Positions 16,662-25,533 of a stretch of 64,000 nt of DNA are shown piece after piece. A program made the position numbers and the translations under genes. Origin of the DNA: Candidatus Obscuribacterales bacterium (GTDB lineage: Bacteria; Cyanobacteriota; Vampirovibrionia; Obscuribacterales; Obscuribacteraceae). The notes under the pieces were generated by a model. The model did no database searches. It was not told the origin of the DNA and was given only the letters and a program-made list of their open reading frames with translations. Positions within the stretch are counted from its first letter, which is position 1. Each line of letters starts with the position of its first letter. The stretch is from positions 1 to 64,000 of the forward strand of contig JACKCM010000010.1 in the NCBI GenBank assembly GCA_020634035.1. The letters are read 5' to 3'.

Positions 16662-17225
16662 CTAGACTTTGTTCAGGTAATACTTGCTGTGGGCTGCAGC
16701 CTTCTGACCGTTGTATTTGGCCGAGGGCTTTTTATTGTAAGGCAGCTCACAGGGCGCGGTGCGGGTGAAGACCATCTGTCCGATAGCCATGCCGGCATGG
16801 AGGCGAACCGGTCGGTTACCGACGTTGTAGATTTCGAGGGTTATCTGAGCCGGCGGGGTGCTGAAGCCGGCGTCGATGAAACCGGCGGTGACGTGTACCA
16901 TCACTCCCAGTCTAGCCAGGCTGGATTTGCCGGTGAGCTGTCCGACAATGTCGTCGGGAAGCGTGAGTTTTTCGAGGGTGGCGCCGAGGACGAACTGTTT
17001 GGGGTGGATGACGATACTATCGTTGACCACATGCACCAGACCCTGGAGAACAGTCTCGGACTGGTAGGGGTCGATTATCTGCTCACTGGGGTCATGCCAG
17101 GAGAAGCGGTCAGCAAGCCGAACATCATAAGAGTTAGGCTGAATCAGCTTGTCATCGTAGGGTTCGATGGTAAGCCTGCCGTCTTTTATCTCTTTCCTTA
17201 TCTCATGGTCGACTAAGATTGACAT
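16662..17225 (-). CDS. dcd: dCTP deaminase
   Basis: A 187-residue nucleotide enzyme that converts dCTP to dUTP (or directly to dUMP in bifunctional forms) for dTMP synthesis. Conserved blocks are QPNSYDVRL near the N-terminus, GKSSLARLGVMVHVTAGFID with the nucleotide-binding Ser/Arg residues, and TLEIYNVGNRPVRLHAGM with the catalytic Glu. The segment GFIDAGF resembles bifunctional dCTP deaminase/dUTPases as much as the E. coli type, so the product could be dUMP; the sequence alone does not decide. AAGGAGA precedes the ATG. It lies just downstream of the ribonucleotide reductase gene on the same strand, with a 43-base gap, so both may be on one transcript for dNTP supply, ended by the hairpin at 16601-16632. 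Confidence 0.95.
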   Translation of the reverse strand: MSILVDHEIRKEIKDGRLTIEPYDDKLIQPNSYDVRLADRFSWHDPSEQIIDPYQSETVLQGLVHVVNDSIVIHPKQFVLGATLEKLTLPDDIVGQLTGKSSLARLGVMVHVTAGFIDAGFSTPPAQITLEIYNVGNRPVRLHAGMAIGQMVFTRTAPCELPYNKKPSAKYNGQKAAAHSKYYLNKV

Positions 17226-17268
17226 CGGGGCTGTATCTCCTTAAAGATCTGGCTTTCAGTCAGCATGA

Positions 17269-19353
17269 CTAGCATTTAGTATAACCGCAGGTCGGGCAAA
17301 GCAAACAGGCTTCGAATTTCATCATGGAGCCGAAACTGGTGCCACATTCGGGACAGGGTACGCCCTTATGGTAGGAGGGCTCTTGTCTGAAGCCCCTGGC
17401 CCGGCCGCTGCGGTTGGTAGATTGGCCGGCTCCGGCGCTGACTAATTTTGATTCAGTTTTGATATGTCCTTCGGCTATAGCAGTCGGGGTGCACTCAGCA
17501 GTCCCGGCAAATACCGGGTTCGAAGACTTTTTTCCGCTGCTATCCTCTTTCTTGAGGGGATCGCTGGCGGAGATATTGAGCACCTGGGTTTCTCTGGTGG
17601 CGTCCCGGTAAACGGTGATGCCTTTCAGACCCAGGTCCCAGGCCATGAGATAAGCTCTTTCGACCTCTTCGAGGGTGGCATGGTTTGGAAAGTTGATCGT
17701 TTTTGAGACGGCGTTATCAGTGTGCTTCTGGAAAGCGGCCTGCATCTTCACGTGCCAGTCATAAGAAATTTGATGGGAACAGACGAAGAGTCGTTTTATC
17801 TGATCCGGAACTTCATCGATATCTTCAAGGGTGCCGGACTCTGCGATTTTTGTCATCAGCTCTTCTGAGTAGAAGCCCTGTTCTCGGGCTAGCTTCTGGA
17901 AGAGTGGATTGATTTCGATCAACTCTTCACCGCCCAGAACTCTTCTGAGATAAGAGAGGGCAAAGAGGGGCTCAATACCAGAGCTGGTGTCGGCCAGAAT
18001 CGAAATGGTGCCGGTTGGTGCTATGGTTGTAACTGTGGCGTTGCGCAGACGAATGTCTTTTTCCCTCCAGCTGCTGTGCGGCCAGTTTGGAAATACGCCC
18101 CTCTCTTCTGCCAGTTTAATAGATGCGTTATGGGCTTCTTTCTGGAAGAAGCTCATTAACTTGTCGGCTTCTTGTAGCGCTGCTTCGGAATCATATGCGA
18201 TACCAAGCAAGATAAGTGTGTCGGCCCAGCCCATTATGCCAAGACCGATACGGCGATTATTTAGAGTTGCTCGGGCGACAAAATCGAGGGGATAACGATT
18301 GACTTCAATCACCCCATCGAGAAATCTGACGGCTGTATAGATGGCGGTTCTCAATTGATCATAGTCGATTGATTTTTTCTCTTTGGCTTCGCTAACGAAT
18401 TTGGAGATATTTATCGAACCGAGGTTGCAGGCGTCTCCGGGACCGAGCGGTTGTTCGCCACAAGGGTTGGTCGCTTCTATGTCTTCGGTGCCGGAGATAG
18501 GCTCGCCGTTTTCGTCCAGAGCCTCGATCATGGGATCGAGTTTGTTGATTCGGTCTATGAAGACTATGCCGGGCTCGCCTGTCTCGTGGGCATTTTCGAC
18601 GATCTGATCGAAAAGCGCTCTGGCCTGGACTGTTCGAATGGTTTTGCCGCTGACAGGATGAACCAGATCGAAAGGCGCATCTGCTTTGAGGGCTTCCATA
18701 AACGCGTCGGTTATGGCTACGGAGATGTTGAAGTTGTTGAGCTTCTTAGTATCGCGTTTGCAGGTGATGAAGGACTCTATGTCGGGATGATCGATGCGAA
18801 GAATGCCCATGTTGGCGCCTCTTCTGGTCCCGCCCTGACGGATGGCTTCAGTGGCAGCGTCATAGACACCCATGAAGCTGACCGGGCCCGATGCTACTCC
18901 GATGGATGAAGCAACCGGATCTTGATAGGGTCTCAAGCGACTGAAAGAAAAGCCTGTGCCGCCACCGGTTTTATGAATGAGGGCGGCGTGTTTACAGGTT
19001 TCGAAGATACCTTCTAGATCATCCGGAACAGGAAGCACAAAGCAGGCTGATAGCTGACCGTCCGCTTTGCCGGCGTTCATCAGAGTCGGTGAATTGGGCA
19101 GGAATTTGCCCTCGGTCATCAAAGCGTGGTATGTCTCTGCCAGCTGGTCTATCGCCTTCTGGTCGAGGCCCCACTTTTGGTCCGCCATAGCGACGCACCG
19201 GGCTACGCGCCTTACCATTTCGTCCGGTGTTTCGATGACCTCACCCTGGTCATTGCGAAGCAGATATCTTTTTTCGAGTACTCTTATGGCGTTTTTCGAA
19301 AACACTTTTTTGACCTCTCGAGAATCCTTATATATAGGAATTACAGAAAACAT
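17269..19353 (-). CDS. nrdJ: Adenosylcobalamin-dependent (class II) ribonucleotide reductase
   Basis: A 694-residue enzyme that makes deoxyribonucleotides with vitamin B12 as radical source, so it works with or without oxygen. Seen: NSPTLMNAG near residue 77, the ACFVLPV cysteine, a GGGTGFSFSRLRP loop, the active-site block NPCGEQPLGPGDACNLGSI, SGIEPLFALSY, and the closing zinc-ribbon-like C-terminus with CPECG and CPTCGYTKC, typical of NrdJ. Family length for this short class is normal. Two NrdR-type boxes lie directly upstream, so the gene is probably repressed by NrdR when ATP/dATP levels signal surplus. A TATAAT at 19369-19374 would give a leader of only about 10 bases, and I see no good Shine-Dalgarno. 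Confidence 0.96.
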   Translation of the reverse strand: MFSVIPIYKDSREVKKVFSKNAIRVLEKRYLLRNDQGEVIETPDEMVRRVARCVAMADQKWGLDQKAIDQLAETYHALMTEGKFLPNSPTLMNAGKADGQLSACFVLPVPDDLEGIFETCKHAALIHKTGGGTGFSFSRLRPYQDPVASSIGVASGPVSFMGVYDAATEAIRQGGTRRGANMGILRIDHPDIESFITCKRDTKKLNNFNISVAITDAFMEALKADAPFDLVHPVSGKTIRTVQARALFDQIVENAHETGEPGIVFIDRINKLDPMIEALDENGEPISGTEDIEATNPCGEQPLGPGDACNLGSINISKFVSEAKEKKSIDYDQLRTAIYTAVRFLDGVIEVNRYPLDFVARATLNNRRIGLGIMGWADTLILLGIAYDSEAALQEADKLMSFFQKEAHNASIKLAEERGVFPNWPHSSWREKDIRLRNATVTTIAPTGTISILADTSSGIEPLFALSYLRRVLGGEELIEINPLFQKLAREQGFYSEELMTKIAESGTLEDIDEVPDQIKRLFVCSHQISYDWHVKMQAAFQKHTDNAVSKTINFPNHATLEEVERAYLMAWDLGLKGITVYRDATRETQVLNISASDPLKKEDSSGKKSSNPVFAGTAECTPTAIAEGHIKTESKLVSAGAGQSTNRSGRARGFRQEPSYHKGVPCPECGTSFGSMMKFEACLLCPTCGYTKC

Positions 19354-19387
19354 TCAGCCGGCTCAAATATTATACTACATTTGTATG

Positions 19388-19434
19388 GCATTATATATAG
19401 CGGACAAATAATATCGGCACACAATATATAGTGT
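19388..19434 (-). promoter_or_regulatory. Tandem NrdR boxes and promoter of nrdJ
   Basis: Two 16-base NrdR-like palindromes lie upstream of nrdJ. The first, ACACAATATATAGTGT at 19419-19434, matches the known NrdR box closely. The second, GCATTATATATAGCGG at 19388-19403, is weaker but shares the TATATA core and flanking C/G positions. Their centres are exactly 31 bases apart, about three helical turns, the standard arrangement for NrdR. A TATAAT at 19369-19374 (minus strand) follows, so the nearer box would overlap the -35 region and could block RNA polymerase. Confidence 0.85.
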
Positions 19435-19600
19435 TGGCAAGGTTTTCAAGTCCTCTCCCCTGGCATTCCCTGCTCTGACCGGCTTGAATCTTCGAGAGTC
19501 CCCATGGGTTCATACTAGGCGATTACTCTGATTCGATTTACAATAGTTAATTGGACCGTCTTCAAGGCGGCGGCATCTGCATGGTATCGACACGAAAATA

Positions 19601-20605
19601 ATGAAAAGCGGCATCTACACAGTAGACTTCCATACCCATTTGCAGGATGGAGACACTCAGTTGAAGTGCTGTGCCGAGGATCGTTCGCACAAGTTTTTCA
19701 AAACCATTCAGCCATTTTTCGATCAGTTGGCCGCTAAGAGCGAGCCTTTGCACGACCAGGTGGTCAGCTTTGTTGCTCTCAATCACCGCGACCGCCTCAG
19801 TCGCTATCTCTATAGCCGTCTGGGCAAGCTCGGTTTGATGGAGGTGTTGCGGCTCTTCAACACCTATAACGTAGAAGAGCTGGTGAGGCGCATGGATAAA
19901 AACGGTGTGGATCATGCCGTCATTCATTCTATCGAGCCGCTTACTTCTACCGCCAACATCATCGAGATGATTCAGCCTTACAACGAACGGCTGTCGGTCT
20001 TCGCTTCGGTGGAAAAAGAAAACCCCGATCCGGTCGGTTATCTGAAACAGTTCATTGATGCCGGCACTGTATCTGGTATCAAGATACATCCCATCGTAGG
20101 CCGCTATGCCTGTGGCGAGCTTCCCTATCGAATGCGTTCTGTGGCTGCTCTGGCTTCTGAAGCGGATCTTCCTATATTGATCCATACCGGACATATCCCA
20201 ACCGAAGCGCTCTCCGGGCTCGATGGCTGCACCGAAGTGGAAGCGCTGGAGCCATTGATCAAAGAGTTTCCCCGGGTGCGATTTATCCTCGCTCATATCG
20301 GCTGGGAGTCCTGGCGAAAGGTGCTCAGTCTTTGCGAGCGCTATGAAAATACCTATGTCGAGACATCATGGCAGCCGGCCCGTGTGATAAGAAGAGCGGT
20401 GGATCGTCTTGGTTCATCGAGGGTTCTGTTCGGCTCGGACTTTCCACTCTTCAAGCAATCGATAGCAGTGAAACAGCTTAAATCAGCCCTCACCGACAAA
20501 GAGCTGGTGGAGGTATTTTCAGTCAACGCCATGCGCATGCTCAATCTAAAAGAGAAAGAGCTCAGTATCGACGAGGTCGAAGCGACACCGACTTCTAGAG
20601 GCTGA
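19601..20605 (+). CDS. Amidohydrolase family (amidohydrolase 2/TIM-barrel) metal-dependent hydrolase
   Basis: A 334-residue predicted metal-dependent hydrolase. The first metal site is VDFHTHLQD near residue 8. Later come GIKIHPIVG, the barrel strand ILIHTGH with a metal-binding His, ILAHIGW, and the final Asp in VLFGSDFP, followed by the typical C-terminal helix FSVNAMRMLNL. This order fits the amidohydrolase-2 branch, which includes decarboxylases and lactonases; the reaction cannot be assigned. An insertion of about 80 residues after the first motif (Cys-Cys and a helical stretch) is unusual. It is divergent from nrdJ. Its 3' end overlaps that of the convergent reductase gene by 11 bases. 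Confidence 0.82.
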   Translation: MKSGIYTVDFHTHLQDGDTQLKCCAEDRSHKFFKTIQPFFDQLAAKSEPLHDQVVSFVALNHRDRLSRYLYSRLGKLGLMEVLRLFNTYNVEELVRRMDKNGVDHAVIHSIEPLTSTANIIEMIQPYNERLSVFASVEKENPDPVGYLKQFIDAGTVSGIKIHPIVGRYACGELPYRMRSVAALASEADLPILIHTGHIPTEALSGLDGCTEVEALEPLIKEFPRVRFILAHIGWESWRKVLSLCERYENTYVETSWQPARVIRRAVDRLGSSRVLFGSDFPLFKQSIAVKQLKSALTDKELVEVFSVNAMRMLNLKEKELSIDEVEATPTSRG

Positions 20606-21593
20606 TGTTCAGGTTGGAGCTGTGACCGGGATAGAGCTTCGCTTGCGGGTTGATATGCACCACAGCAAAGTTGACCGCAGTGGCTGCCTCAGCGGCTCCG
20701 GTGGCGATCAGCTTGAGCTTGGCTGTGTGAGCAGCGATATCACCGGCGGCATAGATGCCGTCTACGTTGGTCTCCATCTTCTCGTTGACGGTGATGGCAT
20801 TCTTGTCCATGTCGATGCCCCACTGCCGCAAGAAATCGAGGTTGATCACGAAGCCTACGTTCATGAGCAGTCGGTCGATTTTGAGGGTCTCTTCTTTGCC
20901 GGTACGGTTGTCGAAGATCACCGCTTCTTGAAGCTGTCCGTTGCCTTTGACATCTTTTAATTCGTAGAAGGTCTTGATATCAACCTTGTTGCGCTTCATC
21001 TCTTCTACCGAGCTCTGTACCGCTCTGAACTGATCACGTCTGTGGATCAGGGTCACCTTGCTGGCGAGGGCAGAGAACTCGTTGGCCCAGTCGACGGCAG
21101 AGTCTCCACCACCGACGATGAGAACGTTTTTGTCTTTGAACTTGTCTTTGTTTTTCACTGCATAGAAAACGCAGCTCTCTTCCCATTCATTGGGAATATC
21201 GAGGTCGAGTTTTTTAGGAACGCAGGCGCCGGCTCCCAGGGCGAGCAATATGGTTTTGGAAAAGTGATCTGTGTTCTTGTCGGTCTTGACTTGCCAGATT
21301 TTTTCGCCTTCGTGCTCGATGGTCTCCACATGGAGGACTTTCTCGCCGAGGACCACAGCAGGCTTGAACAGCTGTGCCTGTACCGCCAGGTTCTTGGCCA
21401 GATCCTTGGCCAGAATCTTCGGATGTCCGGCTACATCGTAGACGTACTTTTCCGGGTATAGTGCAGTCAACTGACCGCCCAGTTCGGGCAATACATCGAT
21501 GATTTTGGTCTTCAGTCCGCGCAGACCAGCGTAAAAGGAGCCAAACAGACCAGTAGGACCGCCCCCAACTATAGTAATGTCGTATACATCCAT
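20595..21593 (-). CDS. Ferredoxin/flavodoxin-NADP reductase, YumC (type 2) family
   Basis: A 332-residue flavoprotein resembling thioredoxin reductase but without the CxxC redox centre, as in YumC-type ferredoxin-NADP+ reductases. The FAD-binding motif is IVGGGPTGLFGSFYAGLRG at residues 8-26, followed by the family-typical ELGGQLTALYPEKYVYDVAG. The NADP-binding motif is VLIVGGGDSAVDWA near 160, with HRRDQFRA downstream binding the 2'-phosphate. FAD is closed by GIYAAGDIA. It exchanges electrons between NADPH and ferredoxin or flavodoxin. AGGA lies just before the ATG. Monocistronic. No ferredoxin gene is nearby. Confidence 0.93.
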   Translation of the reverse strand: MDVYDITIVGGGPTGLFGSFYAGLRGLKTKIIDVLPELGGQLTALYPEKYVYDVAGHPKILAKDLAKNLAVQAQLFKPAVVLGEKVLHVETIEHEGEKIWQVKTDKNTDHFSKTILLALGAGACVPKKLDLDIPNEWEESCVFYAVKNKDKFKDKNVLIVGGGDSAVDWANEFSALASKVTLIHRRDQFRAVQSSVEEMKRNKVDIKTFYELKDVKGNGQLQEAVIFDNRTGKEETLKIDRLLMNVGFVINLDFLRQWGIDMDKNAITVNEKMETNVDGIYAAGDIAAHTAKLKLIATGAAEAATAVNFAVVHINPQAKLYPGHSSNLNISL

Positions 21594-21746
21594 AATTCCT
21601 AAGAGTCTCCAGCAGTTACATCAGCTTGACGGTTATTGTAATACACTATATCCGTTATTTGGTCCGGCATTCATCTTTCTTGAAGGTCTCGAAACAGGTT
21701 CGTTTACAGTCTTGGCAAGTCGCCGGGAAGAGGTGATGGCGTCAGG

Positions 21747-22703
21747 GTGAACTACAGGGACTTCGGAAAGAGCGGAATCAATGTGTCAGAGGTCGGTTTC
21801 GGCTCCTGGGCCATCGGGGGCAATCAGCACGGGATCAGTTACGGACCGGTTGATGACAAGGAATCCAGCCTTGCAGTCGAGAAAGCTATCGAAATGGGAT
21901 GTAACTATTTTGATACAGCCGATGTCTACGGCTGGGGTCACAGCGAGGAGATCCTGGGCTCTGTATTGAAAGCGCACAGAGATCGCGTGATCATCGCAAG
22001 CAAGGTAGGCAGCGATTTTTATCAGGGTTATGGTTTTCAGACTTTTAGCGAAGAGTACATTCGCTACGCTTTCCGCAAGAGTCTCAGCCGACTGAAGACA
22101 GACTATCTGGATGTCTATCAGCTTCATAACCCGCCCCTGGAGCTGATTGTCAAAGAAGAGACTTTTGCCGCCCTCGAGGCGCTCAAAAAAGAAGGGAAAA
22201 TAAGAGCCTGGGGGCTCTCGGTGACTACCGCGGAAGAAGCAGCGGCGGCGCTGGCTGCTTCGAAGCCCGATTGCATTCAGATTCCGCTCAATCTATTCAG
22301 TAAGGATGAGCAGCTGATCAAAGATGTTTTGCCGCAATGCTACAGGCGAGGCTGCGCTCTTATTGCCAGAGAGCCTCTCGCCAATGGCTTCCTTACAGGC
22401 AAATACAGACCGGATAGCACATTTGCCTCTGGTGACATGCGTCACAGTTGGCCCCGGGACTATGTGAGCGCCAGAGCTGAAGCCGCCCGGCAACTTACTT
22501 TTCTGGAGGAGCAGACTGAACGATCTCTTGCCCAGGCCGCTTTGCAGTGGGTTTTGAAATTCGAGCAGATAGCCGTCGTTATTGTAGGATGCAAAACCCG
22601 GGAGCAGGTGATTGAAAATCTTTCTGCTTCTGGTAAGCCTGCTCTGAAGCCTGACGAATTGAGGCGGATCGAAGAGCTGAAAGAGAGAGATTTCGGTCTT
22701 TAA
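21747..22703 (+). CDS. Aldo/keto reductase
   Basis: A 318-residue NADPH-dependent oxidoreductase of the AKR superfamily. It has the opening FGKSGINVSEVGFGSWAIGG, the catalytic Asp and Tyr in NYFDTADVYGWGHSEEILG, the catalytic Lys in IIASKVG, and the His in DVYQLHNPP. The C-terminal NADP-binding part ends VIVGCKTREQVIEN. It is closest in style to the IolS/YghZ branch; the natural substrate is unknown. The start is a GTG preceded by GTCAGG, so weakly supported. The gene is convergent with the downstream hypothetical gene, with only 16 bases between stops. Confidence 0.9.
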   Translation: MNYRDFGKSGINVSEVGFGSWAIGGNQHGISYGPVDDKESSLAVEKAIEMGCNYFDTADVYGWGHSEEILGSVLKAHRDRVIIASKVGSDFYQGYGFQTFSEEYIRYAFRKSLSRLKTDYLDVYQLHNPPLELIVKEETFAALEALKKEGKIRAWGLSVTTAEEAAAALAASKPDCIQIPLNLFSKDEQLIKDVLPQCYRRGCALIAREPLANGFLTGKYRPDSTFASGDMRHSWPRDYVSARAEAARQLTFLEEQTERSLAQAALQWVLKFEQIAVVIVGCKTREQVIENLSASGKPALKPDELRRIEELKERDFGL

Positions 22704-22719
22704 TAGAAGTGCGGCTGAA

Positions 22720-23502
22720 TTAGCGGTTGACCACTGTTTTCAGTCTGGTGCCGTCCACCGACTGAACCGGCATGTGATAGTGACTGCCGGCACCGGCACT
22801 GTAGAATCCACTGCCGTAAGGGATGCCCGTGGCGGTGGGTTGTGCTGCCGGATGAGCCATCGGTGAAGCCGATGAGAAGCCGCGCAAGTCGTTGTTGTGT
22901 ACGGTGGGTGCCATAACCATCGGTTCGGGATGGGGTACAACCACGCTCTCTCTGTTGTTCCAGAGCATGCGGGCGTGACTGGCTCCGGGAGCGGAAAAAT
23001 GCAATTCGTTGGTGCCGTGCTGGACTATGTTGGGCATGGCGAGACTGGCTCGGTAGGCTGATTCTTGCTGGCGTTTGGCGGCCATCTCTTGTTCGTGCTT
23101 GAGGCGGGCGTCTCTGTCGGGAGTGTAGAAGTTGCCCATTTTGCTGCTGGTGCGAATCGGCAGGGCATGTTTCGCTCTATCCACCAGGGCTCGATCTTCG
23201 AGAGCCAGAGGGGATCCACCGGTGGGAGTACCTAACACCTGGTTAGCGAGGGGCTCGTTATGTCTGATCCAATAAATGACGAAGAGCCAGCCGGTGAATG
23301 CCAGAAACAGCATGGCCAGCATGAAGTTCGGCGTGATATTGATACCCTGGAGCATGTCGGAGAATTTGACACCCTTGATGCCAGGATTCCAGGCTGCGGT
23401 GTGGGATGGTCCGCCGAGGGCGCCTGCGTCGGCTCCGGAGCCGTCCATCATGCTGCCGTCTATGCCGCTACCATCAACAATTCCGTGAGAGAATTCGCTC
23501 AT
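22720..23502 (-). CDS. Single-pass membrane protein of unknown function
   Basis: A 260-residue protein. The N-terminal 50 residues are Gly/Ser/Asp-rich without charge clusters. A single strong membrane helix spans about residues 53-73 (PNFMLAMLFLAFTGWLFVIY) and is followed by a basic turn. The remaining 185 residues are polar, with a helical basic patch (DARLKHEQEMAAKRQQESAY) and a Pro/His/Ser-rich tail. I do not recognise a domain. The ATG at 23502 is preferred over a TTG six bases earlier because GAGG sits six bases before it. A perfect 10-base inverted repeat lies 46-82 bases upstream. Confidence 0.7.
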   Translation of the reverse strand: MSEFSHGIVDGSGIDGSMMDGSGADAGALGGPSHTAAWNPGIKGVKFSDMLQGINITPNFMLAMLFLAFTGWLFVIYWIRHNEPLANQVLGTPTGGSPLALEDRALVDRAKHALPIRTSSKMGNFYTPDRDARLKHEQEMAAKRQQESAYRASLAMPNIVQHGTNELHFSAPGASHARMLWNNRESVVVPHPEPMVMAPTVHNNDLRGFSSASPMAHPAAQPTATGIPYGSGFYSAGAGSHYHMPVQSVDGTRLKTVVNR

Positions 23503-23547
23503 TGTCAACCTCGTATCAGGACCTTGAGAGTAAGTCCCGATCTCATG

Positions 23548-23584
23548 GTATATCTACAGTTTAAAGTGTAAATGGTAGATATAC
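23548..23584. repeat. Perfect 10-base inverted repeat upstream of the membrane protein gene
   Basis: GTATATCTAC at 23548-23557 and GTAGATATAC at 23575-23584 are exact reverse complements separated by 17 bases. The position between the 22720-23502 gene start and the next transcription unit suits an operator for a dimeric regulator or an mRNA leader hairpin. No T-run follows, so it is not a terminator. Confidence 0.55.
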
Positions 23585-23591
23585 GTATAAG

Positions 23592-23626
23592 AAGAGGATG
23601 TGACATTTATTTCTGCTCATCCTCTT
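23592..23626 (-). terminator. Possible terminator hairpin after the coiled-coil gene
   Basis: AAGAGGATG (23592-23600) pairs perfectly with CATCCTCTT (23618-23626) across a 17-base loop, 22 bases past the stop of the 23648-24061 gene. On the minus strand it is followed by CTTATACG, a poor T-tract, so termination is only likely, not sure. Confidence 0.45.
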
Positions 23627-23647
23627 TACAAGTTTTTCAAGTTATCG

Positions 23648-24061
23648 CTATCTCAGTTCGATGCCTTCCAGTTGGGCCACTCTTTCTCTGAGGCTGTCGA
23701 CAATGCGAGGCAGTTCATAAACGCCGGAGAGTCGATCTTCTAGAGCGGTGACATGTCTGGTCAGCTCGATGGATCTTTCCATCAGCTTGATCAAAATTTG
23801 TTGGGTCGCGATCAGCTGTCTCTGATTGTCTGAGAGTTGCTGGTTGAGTTTGCTGGTCTCCATTCTCTGATCGACGCTGAGGGTAATCAGTTCGGAGAGT
23901 TTGCTGATCAACTGATTCATTTGTTGGCTGTTGGCCTGTTCACCGGATGCGGTGTACTCGGCGTCGCCCGAAGTCTCGTTGGAATTGAAGAATTGATCAA
24001 ATCCTTCCATCTCTAGAGAATTGTCTGGCGTAAATTCTGGAACTCGCTCAACATCAGCCAT
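23648..24061 (-). CDS. Small coiled-coil protein of unknown function
   Basis: A 137-residue acidic soluble protein. After a polar N-terminus, residues about 40-135 show heptad-like Leu/Ile spacing (QQMNQLISKLSELI, QLIATQQILIKLMERSIE, LRERVAQLEGI), so it is probably an elongated coiled coil. No known domain is recognised. The start at 24061 (MADVERVPEF) is chosen over one 33 bases upstream because GAGGTG sits eight bases before it. Monocistronic. Confidence 0.65.
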   Translation of the reverse strand: MADVERVPEFTPDNSLEMEGFDQFFNSNETSGDAEYTASGEQANSQQMNQLISKLSELITLSVDQRMETSKLNQQLSDNQRQLIATQQILIKLMERSIELTRHVTALEDRLSGVYELPRIVDSLRERVAQLEGIELR

Positions 24062-24225
24062 TAAACAGGCACCTCGGTATAATTTTGGGGACAATTGAAC
24101 CGCACCGGAAGTAGTGCTCTTGCTCCCTAGTATGTCTCTTTATGGCCCCCGGAAGTGGTGGCGTCCATAGAATTATAACTAAAGGGATCGATATTACAAG
24201 AGTCAGTCGATCAGATTATTATCAC

Positions 24226-25518
24226 TTATCGTTGATGTGCCACTACGCCGTTTTTTATGGTAGCGCAAACCGCATTCCATCCCATGTTATAGGGGATCTC
24301 TTCTAGCTGTGCCAGATCCCAGATCGCTATATCCGCCTGATAACCATGGGCTAGCTGACCGATAGTATCACCGCGACCCACTGCATGTGCACTGTTAATG
24401 GTGGTGGCAGAAAGAGCCTCTTCGGCGGTAAGGCCCAGATGTAGACAGGTGAGACCCATGATCAGGGGCATGGAGAATATATGACAGGAACCGGGATTGA
24501 AGTCGCTGCCCACCGCAATCGCCACACCTCGGTCGATCATGGTGCGAGCCGGAGCATGTTCGCTCAGGTTGAGGAAGAATGATGTTCCTGGAAGAAGTAC
24601 TCCGATGGTATTAGACTTCGCTAGAGCATCCATATCTTCATCACATATGGTGAGAAGATGATCTGCGCTTGCTGCTCCCATCTCAGCTGCTAGAGCCGTA
24701 GCTCCAAGGCTTTTGAACTCGTCCGAGTGTACTTTGAGCTTGAGTCCGAGTGAGAGAGCTTTATCGAAAATACGCTTCGTGTCTTCCAGGGTAAAGTAGC
24801 CCTTGTCGCAGAATACATCGACATATACAGAGTCGGGGGAGCGGTCGAAATTTTTTATGCTTGTTAAGGCCGCGGGCAGTATCTTCTCTACTACCTCATT
24901 TACATATTCTTCTCTGGTGGTGCCGGTCGGAACAGCATGGGCGGGTAGAAAGGTGGGAACCAGATCAATCGGCTGTCTTTCGTCTAGCTCGAATATAGCC
25001 TCGAGCATTCTGATTTCGCTCTTCTGATCGAGACCGTATCCGGTTTTTACTTCGCAAGTAGTGGTCCCTGCGGCAAGCATACGTTCCAATCTGACCAGGC
25101 CTAGCTCCACCAGCTCTTCTTTGCTGGCTTCTCTGGTGCCTCGCATGCTCGCTACGATTCCTCCACCGGCTTCAGCTATCTCGCTGTAGCTTTTCCCCTG
25201 GCAGCGCATCATGAATTCGTTGGCTCGATTGCCGCCGAAAACCAGGTGAGTATGAGGATCTACAAAGCCGGGAGTGACCAATTTTGATGAGGCGTCGATG
25301 GAGATGCAGTCTCTGTCTTTTTCGACCGATGCAAGCACCTCTTCTCTGGGGCCTGCTGCCACCACTTTTCCGTCTTTTACTGCAAGGGCTGCGTCTTGGG
25401 TTCTGTTTATTTTGCCGAGGTCGGCTTTTCTCAGGGGGGCTTTTGAACAGGCAGTCACCAGCTCTTTGATCGGGCTAATAATCAGATCCGCTTTCACTCT
25501 GGTTTTTGTCTCTGTCAT
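24226..25518 (-). CDS. hutI: Imidazolonepropionase
   Basis: A 430-residue amidohydrolase, the third enzyme of histidine degradation, hydrolysing 4-imidazolone-5-propionate to N-formimino-L-glutamate. Characteristic blocks: LVTPGFVDPHTHLVFGGNR with the metal-binding HxH, EIAEAGGGIVASMRGTR, AAGTTTCEVKTGYGLD, the His in KVHSDEF, and the final Asp in VAIAVGSDFNPGSC. Length is typical. TGGAGAAACTG precedes the ATG. The ferritin-like gene ends 15 bases upstream on the same strand, so they probably share a transcript. No hutH, hutU or hutG is in the window, so the full pathway is not shown. Confidence 0.95.
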   Translation of the reverse strand: MTETKTRVKADLIISPIKELVTACSKAPLRKADLGKINRTQDAALAVKDGKVVAAGPREEVLASVEKDRDCISIDASSKLVTPGFVDPHTHLVFGGNRANEFMMRCQGKSYSEIAEAGGGIVASMRGTREASKEELVELGLVRLERMLAAGTTTCEVKTGYGLDQKSEIRMLEAIFELDERQPIDLVPTFLPAHAVPTGTTREEYVNEVVEKILPAALTSIKNFDRSPDSVYVDVFCDKGYFTLEDTKRIFDKALSLGLKLKVHSDEFKSLGATALAAEMGAASADHLLTICDEDMDALAKSNTIGVLLPGTSFFLNLSEHAPARTMIDRGVAIAVGSDFNPGSCHIFSMPLIMGLTCLHLGLTAEEALSATTINSAHAVGRGDTIGQLAHGYQADIAIWDLAQLEEIPYNMGWNAVCATIKNGVVAHQR

Positions 25519-25533
25519 CAGTTTCTCCAGTAA

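Noticed and set aside
16512..17216. A 234-residue plus-strand frame opposite dcd
   Set aside because: It lies wholly over the dcd gene and its terminator on the other strand. dcd matches a known family over its full length, so the antisense frame is a by-product of codon pattern.
19354..19600. Cobalamin riboswitch before the B12-dependent reductase
   Set aside because: I found no B12-box-like conserved core and the leader is too short. The NrdR boxes explain control better.
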